DNA from: Petralouisia muris
GTDB lineage: Bacteria; Bacillota; Clostridia; Lachnospirales; Lachnospiraceae
Length of the DNA: 64,000 nt
Direction of reading: 5' to 3'
Assembly (NCBI RefSeq): GCF_004793545.1
Contig: NZ_SRYA01000027.1
Span: 1 to 64,000 of the forward strand
Shown: in pieces, positions 17,570 to 26,066 of the stretch
How positions within the stretch are numbered: position 1 is the first letter of the stretch
Layout of the letters: each line of letters starts with the position of its first letter
Translations under genes and position numbers: made by a program
Notes under the pieces: model-generated
What the model saw: only the letters and a program-made list of their open reading frames with translations
What the model was told of the DNA's origin: nothing
The model's database searches: none

Positions 17570-20314
17570 TCAGACACCTGTGCCGTCAGGCAGTTTTAAA
17601 ATTTCCGGCTCCTGAGGGAAACTTACGGTAGCTTTGAACAAATCTCCGTCCAGATAAATCTCAAAGGTTCCGTTCATCAGTTCCGTAAGGCTTTTGGCAA
17701 TGGAAAGTCCAAGACCGCTGCCTTCTGTGCTGCGGGAAATATCTCCCCGGATAAAACGTTCCGTTAATTCCTCCGCATGGATATTCAGAGGATTCTCGGA
17801 AATATTTTTAACGGAAAACCTGACCCGGTTTCCATCGGCCTCCATATCTACATAAACCCGCGTATGCTCCATGGCGTACTTTGCCACGTTGCTGTACAAA
17901 TTCTCCAGCACACGCCAAATACGCCTTCCATCCGCCAGAATAATCACAGGCTTCCGAGGCAGCTTGCTGACAACCGTGAGATTTCTGACCTGAAACCTTT
18001 CGTCAAATTCCCCTTCCGTCTGATGCACCAGTTCCACCAGATTAATCCGTTCCATTTCCAACTTGATATTGCCGGAGCTGACCTTAGAAGCTTCCACCAA
18101 ATCTTCTGTCAGCTGTTTCAGCCGCTGAGACTTGCTGTCCAGCACAGCAATATACCCCTGCACCCGCTCATTCTGCAAATCTTCTCTTTTCAACAGATCC
18201 ACATAATTGATAATCGAGGTCAGCGGCGTCTTGATATCATGGGATACGTTAGTAATCAAATCCGCTTTTAAATGTTCATTCCGCATACTGTCATCCACTG
18301 CATGAAACAGACCGTCTCCGATGGTATTCACTGCTTCTGCAACGCATTTATTGTCTCCGCTTAATTCTTCCGCTGCAATTTTATACTCCAGATCTCCGCC
18401 GGAAATCTTGCGGATGCCTTCTAAGACCTTATTGCGCTGCACGCCTTCCCGGATAATCAATACCGCTTCCACACAAGAAAGCAGGATAAAACCCGCCAGG
18501 ATCAGCATTATCACCTCTTCATCATACATATTGCTCAGTATGCCCGACCAAAGCGCAAAACAAAACAATAAATGCATTCCGAACAAAATCAGCATTTTGG
18601 CAGAGGACTTTCTGGTGAGAAACAGCAGGCCAATTCCGTGTACAAACCAGTACAAAATACTCCTCTTCCACAAAACCCCTGCACGAATCCTACGCACAAA
18701 ACTCAGATAAAAGCTTAAAAACACCGTTCCGCTGAAGAAAGACAATATTCCTGAGGCCAGCATCAGCCCCGTCAGCTCCTCACTGCTAAATTGGTAGAAT
18801 ATCCTGCCAAACAGCAGAAAACAGGTGCTTCCTGCGGATACAACGAGAAAATACAAGACCTCAGTAGGAATCTGATCAAACAGATTCAGATAAATCTTCT
18901 CTTCCTCTTCTCTTCTGCCTGCCGCCATACTGAGATAGATCAGGCAAATCAGACAAATCACAAGACTGAGCGCCGCCCCCAGCAGACTGATATATATCCA
19001 TGGGCGCATTCCTGTGAATTCATCTCTGGCTCTTTTGAATTCATCTTCATTGGGAAAGGCAGTATCCACACAGACAAACAGCACATTGCCCTTTCCTCCG
19101 TATTTTGGTTCCAGGAAGCTGTAAAATACATCTTCCATTCCTTTTACATTTGTCTCCAGCCGGATATCGTTTTCCCGGTAATATACATATTTTCCTTTTT
19201 TTTCGCCATACTCTGCAAACCCAATATTCAGCGGTTCCTTAATATTCGTGTATATCGTATCTTCATTCCCCCGACTGATCCAGTAAGAAACGTTCGTTCC
19301 GTTTTCCGAAAGATTATACAGATTCAGACACCGTTTATACTTGCTGATTTCCTCTCCGATATTGGCAAGCGTATATTCCAATGCAGCATATGCATTGCAC
19401 ATCCGGTTCATAGTATACTCTCCCTTCATGAAATTCTCCCAAATTCCCACGCCGTTTACCGGAAGATAATCTTCTTCTACAAATTCATAACTGACAACCG
19501 TATTCAGGTTCATCATATCCATGCTCCCTAAAAGGAGGATCAGCTCATCCCCTTTCAGCTCATACAATTTTCCATTCCGGACCTTTTGAATCATTTTTTC
19601 CATTTTTTCATCTTCCGGCAAATCATCTTCTGAATAAGCTTTTTCATCTTCCGGCAAATCATCTTCTGAATAAGCTTTTTCATCTTCCGGAAATACTGTG
19701 GTCTCCGAATATGTTTTTCCCTCCTGCACCACCGATATGCTGTAAGAACCGCCGTAATAATGCTCTACGTTCTGAACAATAATTTCCTGCAGCTCTGTGG
19801 TCATTTCCTCAAGAGTGGATACTGTTTTTTCTTCGCTCAAAATAGAGACGCCATCTTTATAAACATTCTGTTTCAGACGGATTCTCTGGTCTATGGTATA
19901 TTCTGACACAAATTCATACTCTGCCTTTTGATATCCCCGTGACCATTCGGACAAATCCCCCAGATAATACTGTAATCTGTTTCCGTCCTTACTTTTTCCC
20001 ATCCGGCCAGGGATTTCCCTGCTCGCATAATAATCCCAGATTCCCACTTCTTTTTCACTGTCATAGCTTCCGTCCGTTTCAAATTTCTTCCTCAAATCAA
20101 TAAAATTCAAAATTTCTTCCTCTGATTCTTGAAATTTTGAGAAAAAAGCACTGGAAGATTCAAAGGATTTATTCTTTAAATCACCAAAGTCCAGGATGTC
20201 TTTTTGAAACAGCACAACCAGCATCATCACAGACAGCACCAGTATCACGGAAAACACAAGATTGGCTGCAACTGCAATAATCTTCAGGCCAGCAGAATAT
20301 CGAATTTTTGTCAC
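17570..20314 (-). CDS. Large multi-pass sensor histidine kinase (partner of the OmpR regulator upstream)
   Basis: 914 aa. One N-terminal membrane helix (about 10-35) is followed by a roughly 400-residue extracellular region, then five to seven membrane helices (about 440-635). A short linker leads to the HisKA box 'LITNVSHDIKTPLTSIINY' and the ATPase domain with 'RVLENLYSNVAKYAM' and 'GSGLGLSIAKSLTELMNG'. The extracellular part includes a tandem 12-residue repeat (PEDEKAYSEDDL, twice plus a partial third), a likely recent slippage expansion. The GTG start follows GGTGGTAAA. It lies 26 bp after the OmpR-type regulator, forming a standard two-component operon. The ligand is unknown; the size of the ectodomain suggests direct sensing outside the cell. 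Confidence 0.87.
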   Translation of the reverse strand: MTKIRYSAGLKIIAVAANLVFSVILVLSVMMLVVLFQKDILDFGDLKNKSFESSSAFFSKFQESEEEILNFIDLRKKFETDGSYDSEKEVGIWDYYASREIPGRMGKSKDGNRLQYYLGDLSEWSRGYQKAEYEFVSEYTIDQRIRLKQNVYKDGVSILSEEKTVSTLEEMTTELQEIIVQNVEHYYGGSYSISVVQEGKTYSETTVFPEDEKAYSEDDLPEDEKAYSEDDLPEDEKMEKMIQKVRNGKLYELKGDELILLLGSMDMMNLNTVVSYEFVEEDYLPVNGVGIWENFMKGEYTMNRMCNAYAALEYTLANIGEEISKYKRCLNLYNLSENGTNVSYWISRGNEDTIYTNIKEPLNIGFAEYGEKKGKYVYYRENDIRLETNVKGMEDVFYSFLEPKYGGKGNVLFVCVDTAFPNEDEFKRARDEFTGMRPWIYISLLGAALSLVICLICLIYLSMAAGRREEEEKIYLNLFDQIPTEVLYFLVVSAGSTCFLLFGRIFYQFSSEELTGLMLASGILSFFSGTVFLSFYLSFVRRIRAGVLWKRSILYWFVHGIGLLFLTRKSSAKMLILFGMHLLFCFALWSGILSNMYDEEVIMLILAGFILLSCVEAVLIIREGVQRNKVLEGIRKISGGDLEYKIAAEELSGDNKCVAEAVNTIGDGLFHAVDDSMRNEHLKADLITNVSHDIKTPLTSIINYVDLLKREDLQNERVQGYIAVLDSKSQRLKQLTEDLVEASKVSSGNIKLEMERINLVELVHQTEGEFDERFQVRNLTVVSKLPRKPVIILADGRRIWRVLENLYSNVAKYAMEHTRVYVDMEADGNRVRFSVKNISENPLNIHAEELTERFIRGDISRSTEGSGLGLSIAKSLTELMNGTFEIYLDGDLFKATVSFPQEPEILKLPDGTGV
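19607..19690 (-). repeat. 36-bp in-frame tandem repeat in the sensor-kinase ectodomain
   Basis: Two near-identical units plus a partial one, coding PEDEKAYSEDDL. Frame is preserved. Confidence 0.85.
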
Positions 20315-20340
20315 TTTACCACCGCTTTCATTTCTCAGAA

Positions 20341-21036
20341 TTATTTTGATTTTTCTATCTTATAGCCTACGCCCCAGACCACCTTCAGATACCGGGGCTC
20401 TTTGGGATTGATTTCTATTTTTTCCCTGATATGACGGATATGTACCGCTACTGTATTATCTGCGCCAATGGCGTCTTCGTTCCATATGCTCTCATAAATC
20501 TGGTTAATAGAAAAAACCTTTCCTTGATTTTTCACTAACAGCAGCAAGATATTGTATTCAATAGGCGTAAGCTTTACCGAAGCATCATCTACGGTTACCT
20601 CTTTTAGATCATCATTGATGATCAGACCTCCCACCTGATACACCCGTTTACTGCTTTCTGCTGCGTTGCCAAGCTGGGTGTAACGGCGAAGCTGCGACTT
20701 AACCCTTGCCACCAATTCCAGAGGATTGAAGGGCTTGGTCACATAATCATCCGCCCCGATATTCAACCCCAGGATCTTGTCCGCATCCTCAGACTTGGCG
20801 GACAGAATAATAATGGGAATGCTGCTGTCTTCCCGGATTTTCAATGTCGCGCGAATACCGTCCAGTTTAGGCATCATCACATCAATAATTAGTAAATGCA
20901 CTTCATTTTCTCTCAGAACCTGTAAGGCCTGTTCTCCATCATAGGCTTTCAGAATACGATAGCCTTCCTGCTGCAGATAAATCTCAATTGCATCCACAAT
21001 CTCCCTGTCGTCATCACAAACCAGAATACTTTTCAT
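20341..21036 (-). CDS. OmpR/PhoB-family response regulator
   Basis: 231 aa. Receiver domain begins 'ILVCDDDREIVDAIEIYL' and carries 'LLIIDVMMPKLDG' (phospho-acceptor) and 'GADDYVTKPFNPLELVARV'. The C-terminal winged helix has 'KLTPIEYNILLLLVKNQGKVFS' style sequence (residues about 150-190) and ends 'YLKVVWGVGYKIEKSK'. The ATG at 21036 has AGGTG seven bases upstream. A strong promoter lies at 21077-21105. It is cotranscribed with the 914-aa kinase. Confidence 0.93.
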   Translation of the reverse strand: MKSILVCDDDREIVDAIEIYLQQEGYRILKAYDGEQALQVLRENEVHLLIIDVMMPKLDGIRATLKIREDSSIPIIILSAKSEDADKILGLNIGADDYVTKPFNPLELVARVKSQLRRYTQLGNAAESSKRVYQVGGLIINDDLKEVTVDDASVKLTPIEYNILLLLVKNQGKVFSINQIYESIWNEDAIGADNTVAVHIRHIREKIEINPKEPRYLKVVWGVGYKIEKSK

Positions 21037-21076
21037 TTCCTTCACCTCGCTTTATCGTCGGTATTACCGCTTTTCC

Positions 21077-21105
21077 ATTATAACCTTTGAAAAGCCGGAT
21101 GGCAA
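21077..21105 (-). promoter_or_regulatory. Promoter of the OmpR/kinase operon
   Basis: Minus-strand TTGCCA (21100-21105), exact 17-bp spacer, TATAAT (21077-21082), 41 bp before the start codon. The rest of 21106-21360 holds no convincing gene, only a weak GCCGGAT...ATCCGGC hairpin near 21272-21325. Confidence 0.75.
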
Positions 21106-21368
21106 CATTCCGGTATGTAATGTACAGAAATTCCCTCTGCCGCAGATTGCGTTCCACTCTTTCATAATATCCAGTCAATCCCTGTTCTTACAGTATAACA
21201 ACTGATTGTTAAGTTATGCGGGGGAAATTTATTAAGATTTTTTGAAATTACAGCCAGAGCCGTCACAAAAAATGCCGGATTCAGTTAATGCAAAAAGAAC
21301 CGTAAAACCTGAATGATCCGGCCCGTTTCACTTAGACAGAATAAATTACTATACCTTGCAACAACGGC

Positions 21369-21414
21369 AAAAATCGCTGCTCCCCGGTAAATACAAGGGA
21401 TACAGCGATTTTTT
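21369..21414 (-). terminator. Terminator after the FN3 surface-protein gene
   Basis: AAAAATCGCTG (21369-21379) pairs with CAGCGATTTTT (21403-21413). It is A/T-flanked on both sides, so it may work in both directions. Confidence 0.75.
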
Positions 21415-21498
21415 AAATTTCCAGCTGTCAAAGATGGGATTATACGTTTTCCCCGGGATGTCGTCAATAGAAAGCAACCGCCCTTTACTTTTTAGCTG

Positions 21499-23826
21499 TT
21501 AAAATACGGCAGGTATCGCATAGAGTTTTGACTTTGCCTTGCCTTGGCTTATGGTTGATGATACCCAGATAATGCTCCCTTTATATAAAATGGGCTGTGA
21601 ATCACCGTCAAATACCATATTCGCATATTTTTTGGAATAAATCTTTTTGCCGGTATCACTGTATACCACATAATTTAAAGTGGTTTTCCCTTTCTTGGTA
21701 GTGGTATAAAGAATGGCAAAACGGTTGTCTGATAATTTTACCATACGCGTCTCTCCTACAGTAACGGAGGTGGTCTTTGGATGATATGTTGTCAGCCATT
21801 TAAATGTAATCTTCCCTGATTTGCGGTTTGCAAAAGCCAGAAATGCATTGTACTTCATATCATAACCAAACCCGGAAATCTTTTTTATTTTATTTTTGTG
21901 AGGCTGCGAGGTGCCGCATATAAGCACATTCTCACTCCCAATTTCCATGCCCCCAACTCTGCATCCGGTAAAGTTATCGCCGCTTCCTCCCTGAAATTCC
22001 AACACGGATAAAGAACTCACTTCCGGTTTCTCTAAGCCATAATCAGATACAGTTGTCAATACAATACTGCGGGGATGGGCATCTCCGTGATCCAAAAGAT
22101 AGAGCGTACCATCTTTAAATTTAGCAAACTGATTAAAAGAATGGCTGGCGTAACTCTCATTCGCTTCCGTTGCCTTCATATTCTTCGTATCAATTTTAAA
22201 GGAAATATTAGACTGATGGCGCAGCCCGTCGAAGGTGGTAAACATCTGTCTTGAGGTCATCAGGTAAAGGGTGCTTCCCTGCATATCCATGCGGCAGTTT
22301 CCGGCATCAAAGGGGGAATAAATTCCCTCAAAGGTATTTCCGGCGCCGCCGGTGATGTTTGCAGTTTTTAATTTTTTCCAATTGCTGTTGTATTGGATTA
22401 CTTTAACAACCGTTTTTTTCCTGCTTTCTTTGGGATTCTGGTAGCCTACAGCGACATACAAATTACCGTCTGTCCCCTGGTAAAATCCGCCCCACACGTC
22501 ATATTTCAGTTTTACTGTTTTTGTCTTTTTCACCTTGAAGGAAGAACTTAAGGTATAAATTTTTAAATTGCCATTATTCTGAACACAGACTACGTTTAAT
22601 TTGCCGCCAGACTGGTAGTAATATGTATTGTCCGGGTGTGACCAGTTGGATGAATACTGTCCCATACCGTTAGATGCTTTTTGCTTTATCTGGCTGCATG
22701 ATATTTTTTTTGTTTTATTTTTTAAGGGAATGATCTGGGACACGGATGAGGAGTAATCACTTTCACCAATTTCATCCACGGTAACCAGTTTGTAGTAGTA
22801 TGTGACACCCTTGCTGACTTTCTGTTTATAAGAAGTTATTGTGCCGCTCTTTGCCGTGTAAATACACTTATAGGTTCCATTCTCCTGTGTGGAACGGTAA
22901 AGTTTATATCCCGTTGCACCTTCAAAGGCCTCCCATTGGATTAGCAAATTGCTGCTGCCGGATTTTTTCACAGAGGTAATGGCAGAACCCGCCATTTTTT
23001 TGGCTGTAAAACCCTCCGCAAATGCATATGCATCTCCCACTACGGTGCGCATATCATCCGTTACATAACCAACAATCTGGTAATAATATTCCACGTTCCA
23101 TTTTACAGGTAAAGTAACGCTGGTTGTGCCCGCGCCTACCGTTTGAATTGTTTCAAATTTATCGTCGCTTACTGCGCGCTGCACATAGTAGCCGCTGCAA
23201 CCGGGATAATTTTTCCATTTCAAGGTAATATGGTTAAAATCCGTCTGTTTGAGAGCCGAAAATGAAACTCTTGCTGGCACTACATAAGCACGTTGTTTGT
23301 AAGAGGTATTCCCGGTTGAAACAATGATATCTGTATAGCCGACTTTTACAGTCTCACATTTGACTATCTCAAATACGATGCCGCCGGCTTCCACAGTCTT
23401 TTTCTCTCCTGACGTAATTTTCAGTACATCAGTATTGGTACTGGAAACAGAAAAAGTAACGGGGCTGCTGCCTTTATTCTCACAAAAGTAAGCTATGGAG
23501 CAGCTGTTATCTGTAGAATCAAGTCTATAATACTCTTTCCAATATGGTTCGTCTGACACAAACTCAAACGTGAACTCTTCTTCCTGTGCAGCCCTGCTTT
23601 TTGCTGCCTGATCCGGTGTAACGGGCGGTATGCTGTCTCTTTTTTGCGGTTGATCCGGCGTAACGGATGCTATACTGCCTCGTTCCTGCGGCTGTGCCTG
23701 CAAAGTGCTGCCGTCTTCCTGCAAAGCCGTTGGCTGCATACTGGCAGCGGCATATTCTGCACACACTGGCTGTATGGCATTTACAGATAAGACAGCTGAC
23801 AATAATAGGGCTATTATTTTCTTCAC
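21499..23826 (-). CDS. Secreted protein with two FN3-like domains and a beta-propeller-like C-terminus
   Basis: 775 aa. A signal peptide (residues 1-23, 'KKIIALLLSAVLSVNAIQPVCA') is followed by a low-complexity Gln/Pro stretch with a repeated 'TPDQPQKRDSIPPVTPDQ' motif. An Ig-like region comes next, then two fibronectin type III-like domains ('ITLKWKNYPGCSGYYVQRAVS', 'LLIQWEAFEGATGYKLYRST'). The last roughly 400 residues show recurrent 'GNLYVAVGYQ', 'GSTLYLMTSRQ', 'DGTLYLLDHGD' type blades suggesting a beta-propeller. No LPXTG anchor is visible, so it is probably released. It starts with GTG behind AAGGAGG and has its own excellent promoter. The role is unknown. Confidence 0.75.
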   Translation of the reverse strand: MKKIIALLLSAVLSVNAIQPVCAEYAAASMQPTALQEDGSTLQAQPQERGSIASVTPDQPQKRDSIPPVTPDQAAKSRAAQEEEFTFEFVSDEPYWKEYYRLDSTDNSCSIAYFCENKGSSPVTFSVSSTNTDVLKITSGEKKTVEAGGIVFEIVKCETVKVGYTDIIVSTGNTSYKQRAYVVPARVSFSALKQTDFNHITLKWKNYPGCSGYYVQRAVSDDKFETIQTVGAGTTSVTLPVKWNVEYYYQIVGYVTDDMRTVVGDAYAFAEGFTAKKMAGSAITSVKKSGSSNLLIQWEAFEGATGYKLYRSTQENGTYKCIYTAKSGTITSYKQKVSKGVTYYYKLVTVDEIGESDYSSSVSQIIPLKNKTKKISCSQIKQKASNGMGQYSSNWSHPDNTYYYQSGGKLNVVCVQNNGNLKIYTLSSSFKVKKTKTVKLKYDVWGGFYQGTDGNLYVAVGYQNPKESRKKTVVKVIQYNSNWKKLKTANITGGAGNTFEGIYSPFDAGNCRMDMQGSTLYLMTSRQMFTTFDGLRHQSNISFKIDTKNMKATEANESYASHSFNQFAKFKDGTLYLLDHGDAHPRSIVLTTVSDYGLEKPEVSSLSVLEFQGGSGDNFTGCRVGGMEIGSENVLICGTSQPHKNKIKKISGFGYDMKYNAFLAFANRKSGKITFKWLTTYHPKTTSVTVGETRMVKLSDNRFAILYTTTKKGKTTLNYVVYSDTGKKIYSKKYANMVFDGDSQPILYKGSIIWVSSTISQGKAKSKLYAIPAVF

Positions 23827-23861
23827 TAATTTTTCCTCCTTACGTTTTATAACTGTAAATA

Positions 23862-23890
23862 ATTATACATCACTTTACAATTTTTTACAA
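23862..23890 (-). promoter_or_regulatory. Promoter of the FN3 surface-protein gene
   Basis: Minus-strand TTGTAA (23885-23890), 17-bp spacer, TATAAT (23862-23867). Confidence 0.7.
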
Positions 23891-23920
23891 GCAGACCACC
23901 CGGGAATGGACAGTTAAATA

Positions 23921-24030
23921 GAACAAAGTGGGCAAGCCCACATCAACTCCCCTGTCCCCTCAATCCCCCGGGGATTGCATACTTTGCGCGCCGAGCACGA
24001 CCCCTTTAGCGACATCATACCTCTCGTGTG
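23921..24030. other. Unexplained GC-rich palindromic segment
   Basis: About 110 bp, richer in G+C than its surroundings, with two near-perfect palindromes: GTGGGCAAGCCCAC (23928-23941) and CAATCCCCCGGGGATTG (23961-23977). On the minus strand a short open frame (about 33 codons) reads through it but has no convincing ribosome-binding site. It adjoins gene debris at 24059-24350 and may be a remnant of a mobile or structured element. Confidence 0.35.
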
Positions 24031-24058
24031 AGTGCGCATCTTTATTTTTAAGCGGTAT

Positions 24059-24350
24059 TTAGTCCCCTATCAGGACTTTCTTTCCTGCAAAGGCAAACCC
24101 GTATTTACGGATATGTTCCTTCGGTATATTCTTTCCAACCAGAACCGTATCATATTGTTTCTCTTCAATCTGGTCAAGGGCTGCTTTCACAGTTTCCGGC
24201 AAGCCGGCTTCTTCCTCCGAACCACTCCCGCACCATACGCTGGAACATCAGCTTTACTTCCAGATTCGTCAGCGTAAGTTCATATTCCGGTTCATAAATA
24301 ATTCCTGCCTCATAATCCGTCCGAATTCCTTCATATGTAATTACTTTGAG
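24059..24350 (-). pseudogene. Remnant of an AAA-ATPase-like/PD-(D/E)XK protein (DUF1703 type), C-terminal pieces
   Basis: Two fragments in different frames. The upstream one reads 'YEPEYELTLTNLEVKLMFQR' then 'VREWFGG', the typical end of the AAA-ATPase-like part of these proteins. After a frameshift or internal deletion near 24212 a second piece reads 'LPETVKAALDQIEEKQYDT' and 'HIRKYGFAFAGKKVLIGD' to a stop at 24059, the typical nuclease-domain C-terminus. Everything between and before is missing. The family is often multicopy and mobile in Clostridia. Recognition is from memory of the family's conserved tail. Confidence 0.6.
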
Positions 24351-24485
24351 ATTCTTCTAAACCAATTTGTATCAAATAAAACTCAGAAACTCCATAAAAG
24401 TGTCATAATTTTCCAGTTTTAATTGTCATAATATATGGAGTATGAATTCAGATAGATTTTTTCAGATTCTACTGAAAAATTTTTT

Positions 24486-24592
24486 AAAAGGGGCTGTCGA
24501 AAAATTGGAATTCATGCACAATATTGCATTGTGATATTGGAACAATCACAGCATATATTGTGGGAATCCGTCTTTTTCCGACAGCCCTTTTT
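24486..24592 (-). repeat. Family 1 inverted-repeat element, copy B (also acts as a terminator-like hairpin)
   Basis: GGGCTGTCGAAAAA (24491-24504) pairs with TTTTTCCGACAGCCC (24573-24587), flanked by A and T runs; the loop is about 68 bp. It lies 24 bp beyond the stop of the coiled-coil gene and could terminate it. Confidence 0.7.
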
Positions 24593-24616
24593 TATGCCAT
24601 TTTCAATTTTATTCCC

Positions 24617-25687
24617 TTATTTTCTACCAAAAGGAAACCGCCTCTCCTTCTTCTCAGGCACCGGATTTTCTTCCCCTTCTTTCCATTTAAAATATTCAGC
24701 ATCCAGATCCACATGGATTTCCGGCGGCAGCTTGGGAATTTCTGCTGTTTCCATTGATAATTCTGATCGGGAGGAAATGGCGGAACCGCCTGTTCTTGCA
24801 GCATTTTCCATTTCCTTAATCTCAGATTCCACCATAGCCGCCAGTCCTGCACCGGCTTTTGCCAGAATATCATCCAGTCCCTTTTCCCTCTCAGCCATAG
24901 TAGTTTCTTTTTTCTCCGTGTCCAGGGACATATCCTCAATTTTTATGCCGTTTCCTCGGTTTCTCTTCGCCCTGCGGCGCAGATTTTCCGCAAATTCTTT
25001 TCCTGTGATATGGGCCAGGCTTTCTGTGGCGTCTGACTGGTTCCCGGAGCCCTGCTGATCTGCCTCATAGGTTTTACCAGTGCGTTCAAAGTAAGCCTGA
25101 TTGATCTTAATTTCCGGTTTCACTGCAGAATAAGATTTACCCTCGTTTTGAATTCGTTTTTCCTTCCGGCCTTCCACCTCCATCTGCCGTTCTTTTTCCC
25201 GCTGCCGGTTCACTTCCTCAATCAGCTTGACATATTTGTCTGTATCTGCAAAATCCCGAAGCTGACCTGTCAATTCCAGCTGATTACGTCTGACCCGTTC
25301 CCGCTGTTCTTCTATATCCGTATTCATTTTGCGGAAAATACTCTGAACTGCCTGATTCGCATCATCCATAATATAACAAATCCGGTTGATGGCGTCATCC
25401 GTATACATAATAGAAGCTGCATAAATATCGTCCGCATGCCTGCTTGCCTTCTGAAGGATTTCCTCTCCCCGCTTCTCACAGCGCCGTTCCGCTATCTCAT
25501 GTTTCCTTGTGGTAAGCTCATATTGATCCATCGCTTCATAAACAGCAAGGTTCAGCTGCTCTAATAATTCAAAAACAATCTGTTTTTCTACAATAATTTT
25601 CGTGCCGCTTCCCTCATAAGGTTCACTTTTGGAAAACAGCAGGTGTATACTTTTTAAAATGCGTTCTATTTTATCCTGTACGCTCAT
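24617..25687 (-). CDS. Coiled-coil cytoplasmic protein, unknown function
   Basis: 356 aa, no signal peptide or membrane helix. The first 170 residues are mostly alpha-helical with heptad-like, highly charged sequence (for example 'RRNQLELTGQLRDFADTDKY'), suggesting a coiled coil somewhat like DivIVA/SepF-associated or ATPase-stalk-like proteins. The remainder is low-complexity and basic, with 'NLRRRAKRNRGNGIKIEDM', ending in a conserved-looking tail 'VDLDAEYFKWKEGEENP'. The ATG at 25687 follows GGGGATGAAAT. It stands alone between a terminator-like repeat and the short transcript unit at 25.9 kb. I do not recognise a named family. Confidence 0.65.
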   Translation of the reverse strand: MSVQDKIERILKSIHLLFSKSEPYEGSGTKIIVEKQIVFELLEQLNLAVYEAMDQYELTTRKHEIAERRCEKRGEEILQKASRHADDIYAASIMYTDDAINRICYIMDDANQAVQSIFRKMNTDIEEQRERVRRNQLELTGQLRDFADTDKYVKLIEEVNRQREKERQMEVEGRKEKRIQNEGKSYSAVKPEIKINQAYFERTGKTYEADQQGSGNQSDATESLAHITGKEFAENLRRRAKRNRGNGIKIEDMSLDTEKKETTMAEREKGLDDILAKAGAGLAAMVESEIKEMENAARTGGSAISSRSELSMETAEIPKLPPEIHVDLDAEYFKWKEGEENPVPEKKERRFPFGRK

Positions 25688-25723
25688 ATTTCATCCCCTG
25701 TTCTGCTGAAATGTATCTGAAAC

Positions 25724-25762
25724 TTATACCCTTGAGCCAAATCAGTGTGCTCCTGAGTATAA
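25724..25762. repeat. Short family 2-like inverted repeat
   Basis: TTATACCCTTGAGC pairs imperfectly with GCTCCTGAGTATAA across an 11-bp loop. The ends match the terminal words of family 2 (TATACCCGTGAGCG at 50.2 kb), so it looks like an internally deleted copy. Confidence 0.4.
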
Positions 25763-25879
25763 AACCCTGTATTCTTCGAAAATTCTGAGGACATACCTTT
25801 GTCAATTTTACCAGAATTGCTTTACAGTTGCAAGAAAAAATCCATGTTACCAATATCTGTAACAACATCCTTATACTTG

Positions 25880-25908
25880 TTGACAAACCACTCTTTTAAA
25901 AGTATATT
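25880..25908 (+). promoter_or_regulatory. Near-consensus plus-strand promoter
   Basis: TTGACA (25880-25885), exact 17-bp spacer, TATATT (25903-25908), then AAAGGAG at 25914-25920. Together with the hairpin at 26016-26050 it defines a transcript of roughly 140 nt. Confidence 0.65.
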
Positions 25909-25931
25909 GAAAAAAAGGAGATGATATTCCT

Positions 25932-25979
25932 ATGATTCAAACAAATGAGGAGATGATGCCTGATGACCCACGCTTATGA
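25932..25979 (+). CDS. 15-codon short ORF in a promoter-terminator unit
   Basis: Reads MIQTNEEMMPDDPRL and stops. AAAGGAG lies 11 bases before the ATG. A second frame with a GAGGAG site starts at 25963 and runs 35 codons to 26070, overlapping this ORF and then the hairpin and the end of hydG. Whether either peptide is made is uncertain; it could be a leader peptide, a small RNA with incidental ORFs, or the 5' stub of a lost gene. Confidence 0.35.
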   Translation: MIQTNEEMMPDDPRL

Positions 25980-26015
25980 TAAAGTCAAGCAGCCATATCG
26001 GAAATTTCATAGAAA

Positions 26016-26050
26016 AGTCTGTCGGAAATCCCATCATTTTCCGACAGACA
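26016..26050. terminator. Bidirectional terminator hairpin (family 1-like stem)
   Basis: AGTCTGTCGGAAA (26016-26028) and TTTTCCGACAGACA (26037-26050), with CTTTTTTA after it on the plus strand and TTTTCT on the minus strand. It can end both the short plus transcript and hydEG. The stem words match the family 1 arms. Confidence 0.75.
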
Positions 26051-26066
26051 CTTTTTTATTCAACTG

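Noticed and set aside
25671-25886. 71-codon minus-strand frame upstream of the coiled-coil gene
   Set aside because: It covers the short family 2-like repeat and promoter region, has no ribosome-binding site and no family-like sequence.
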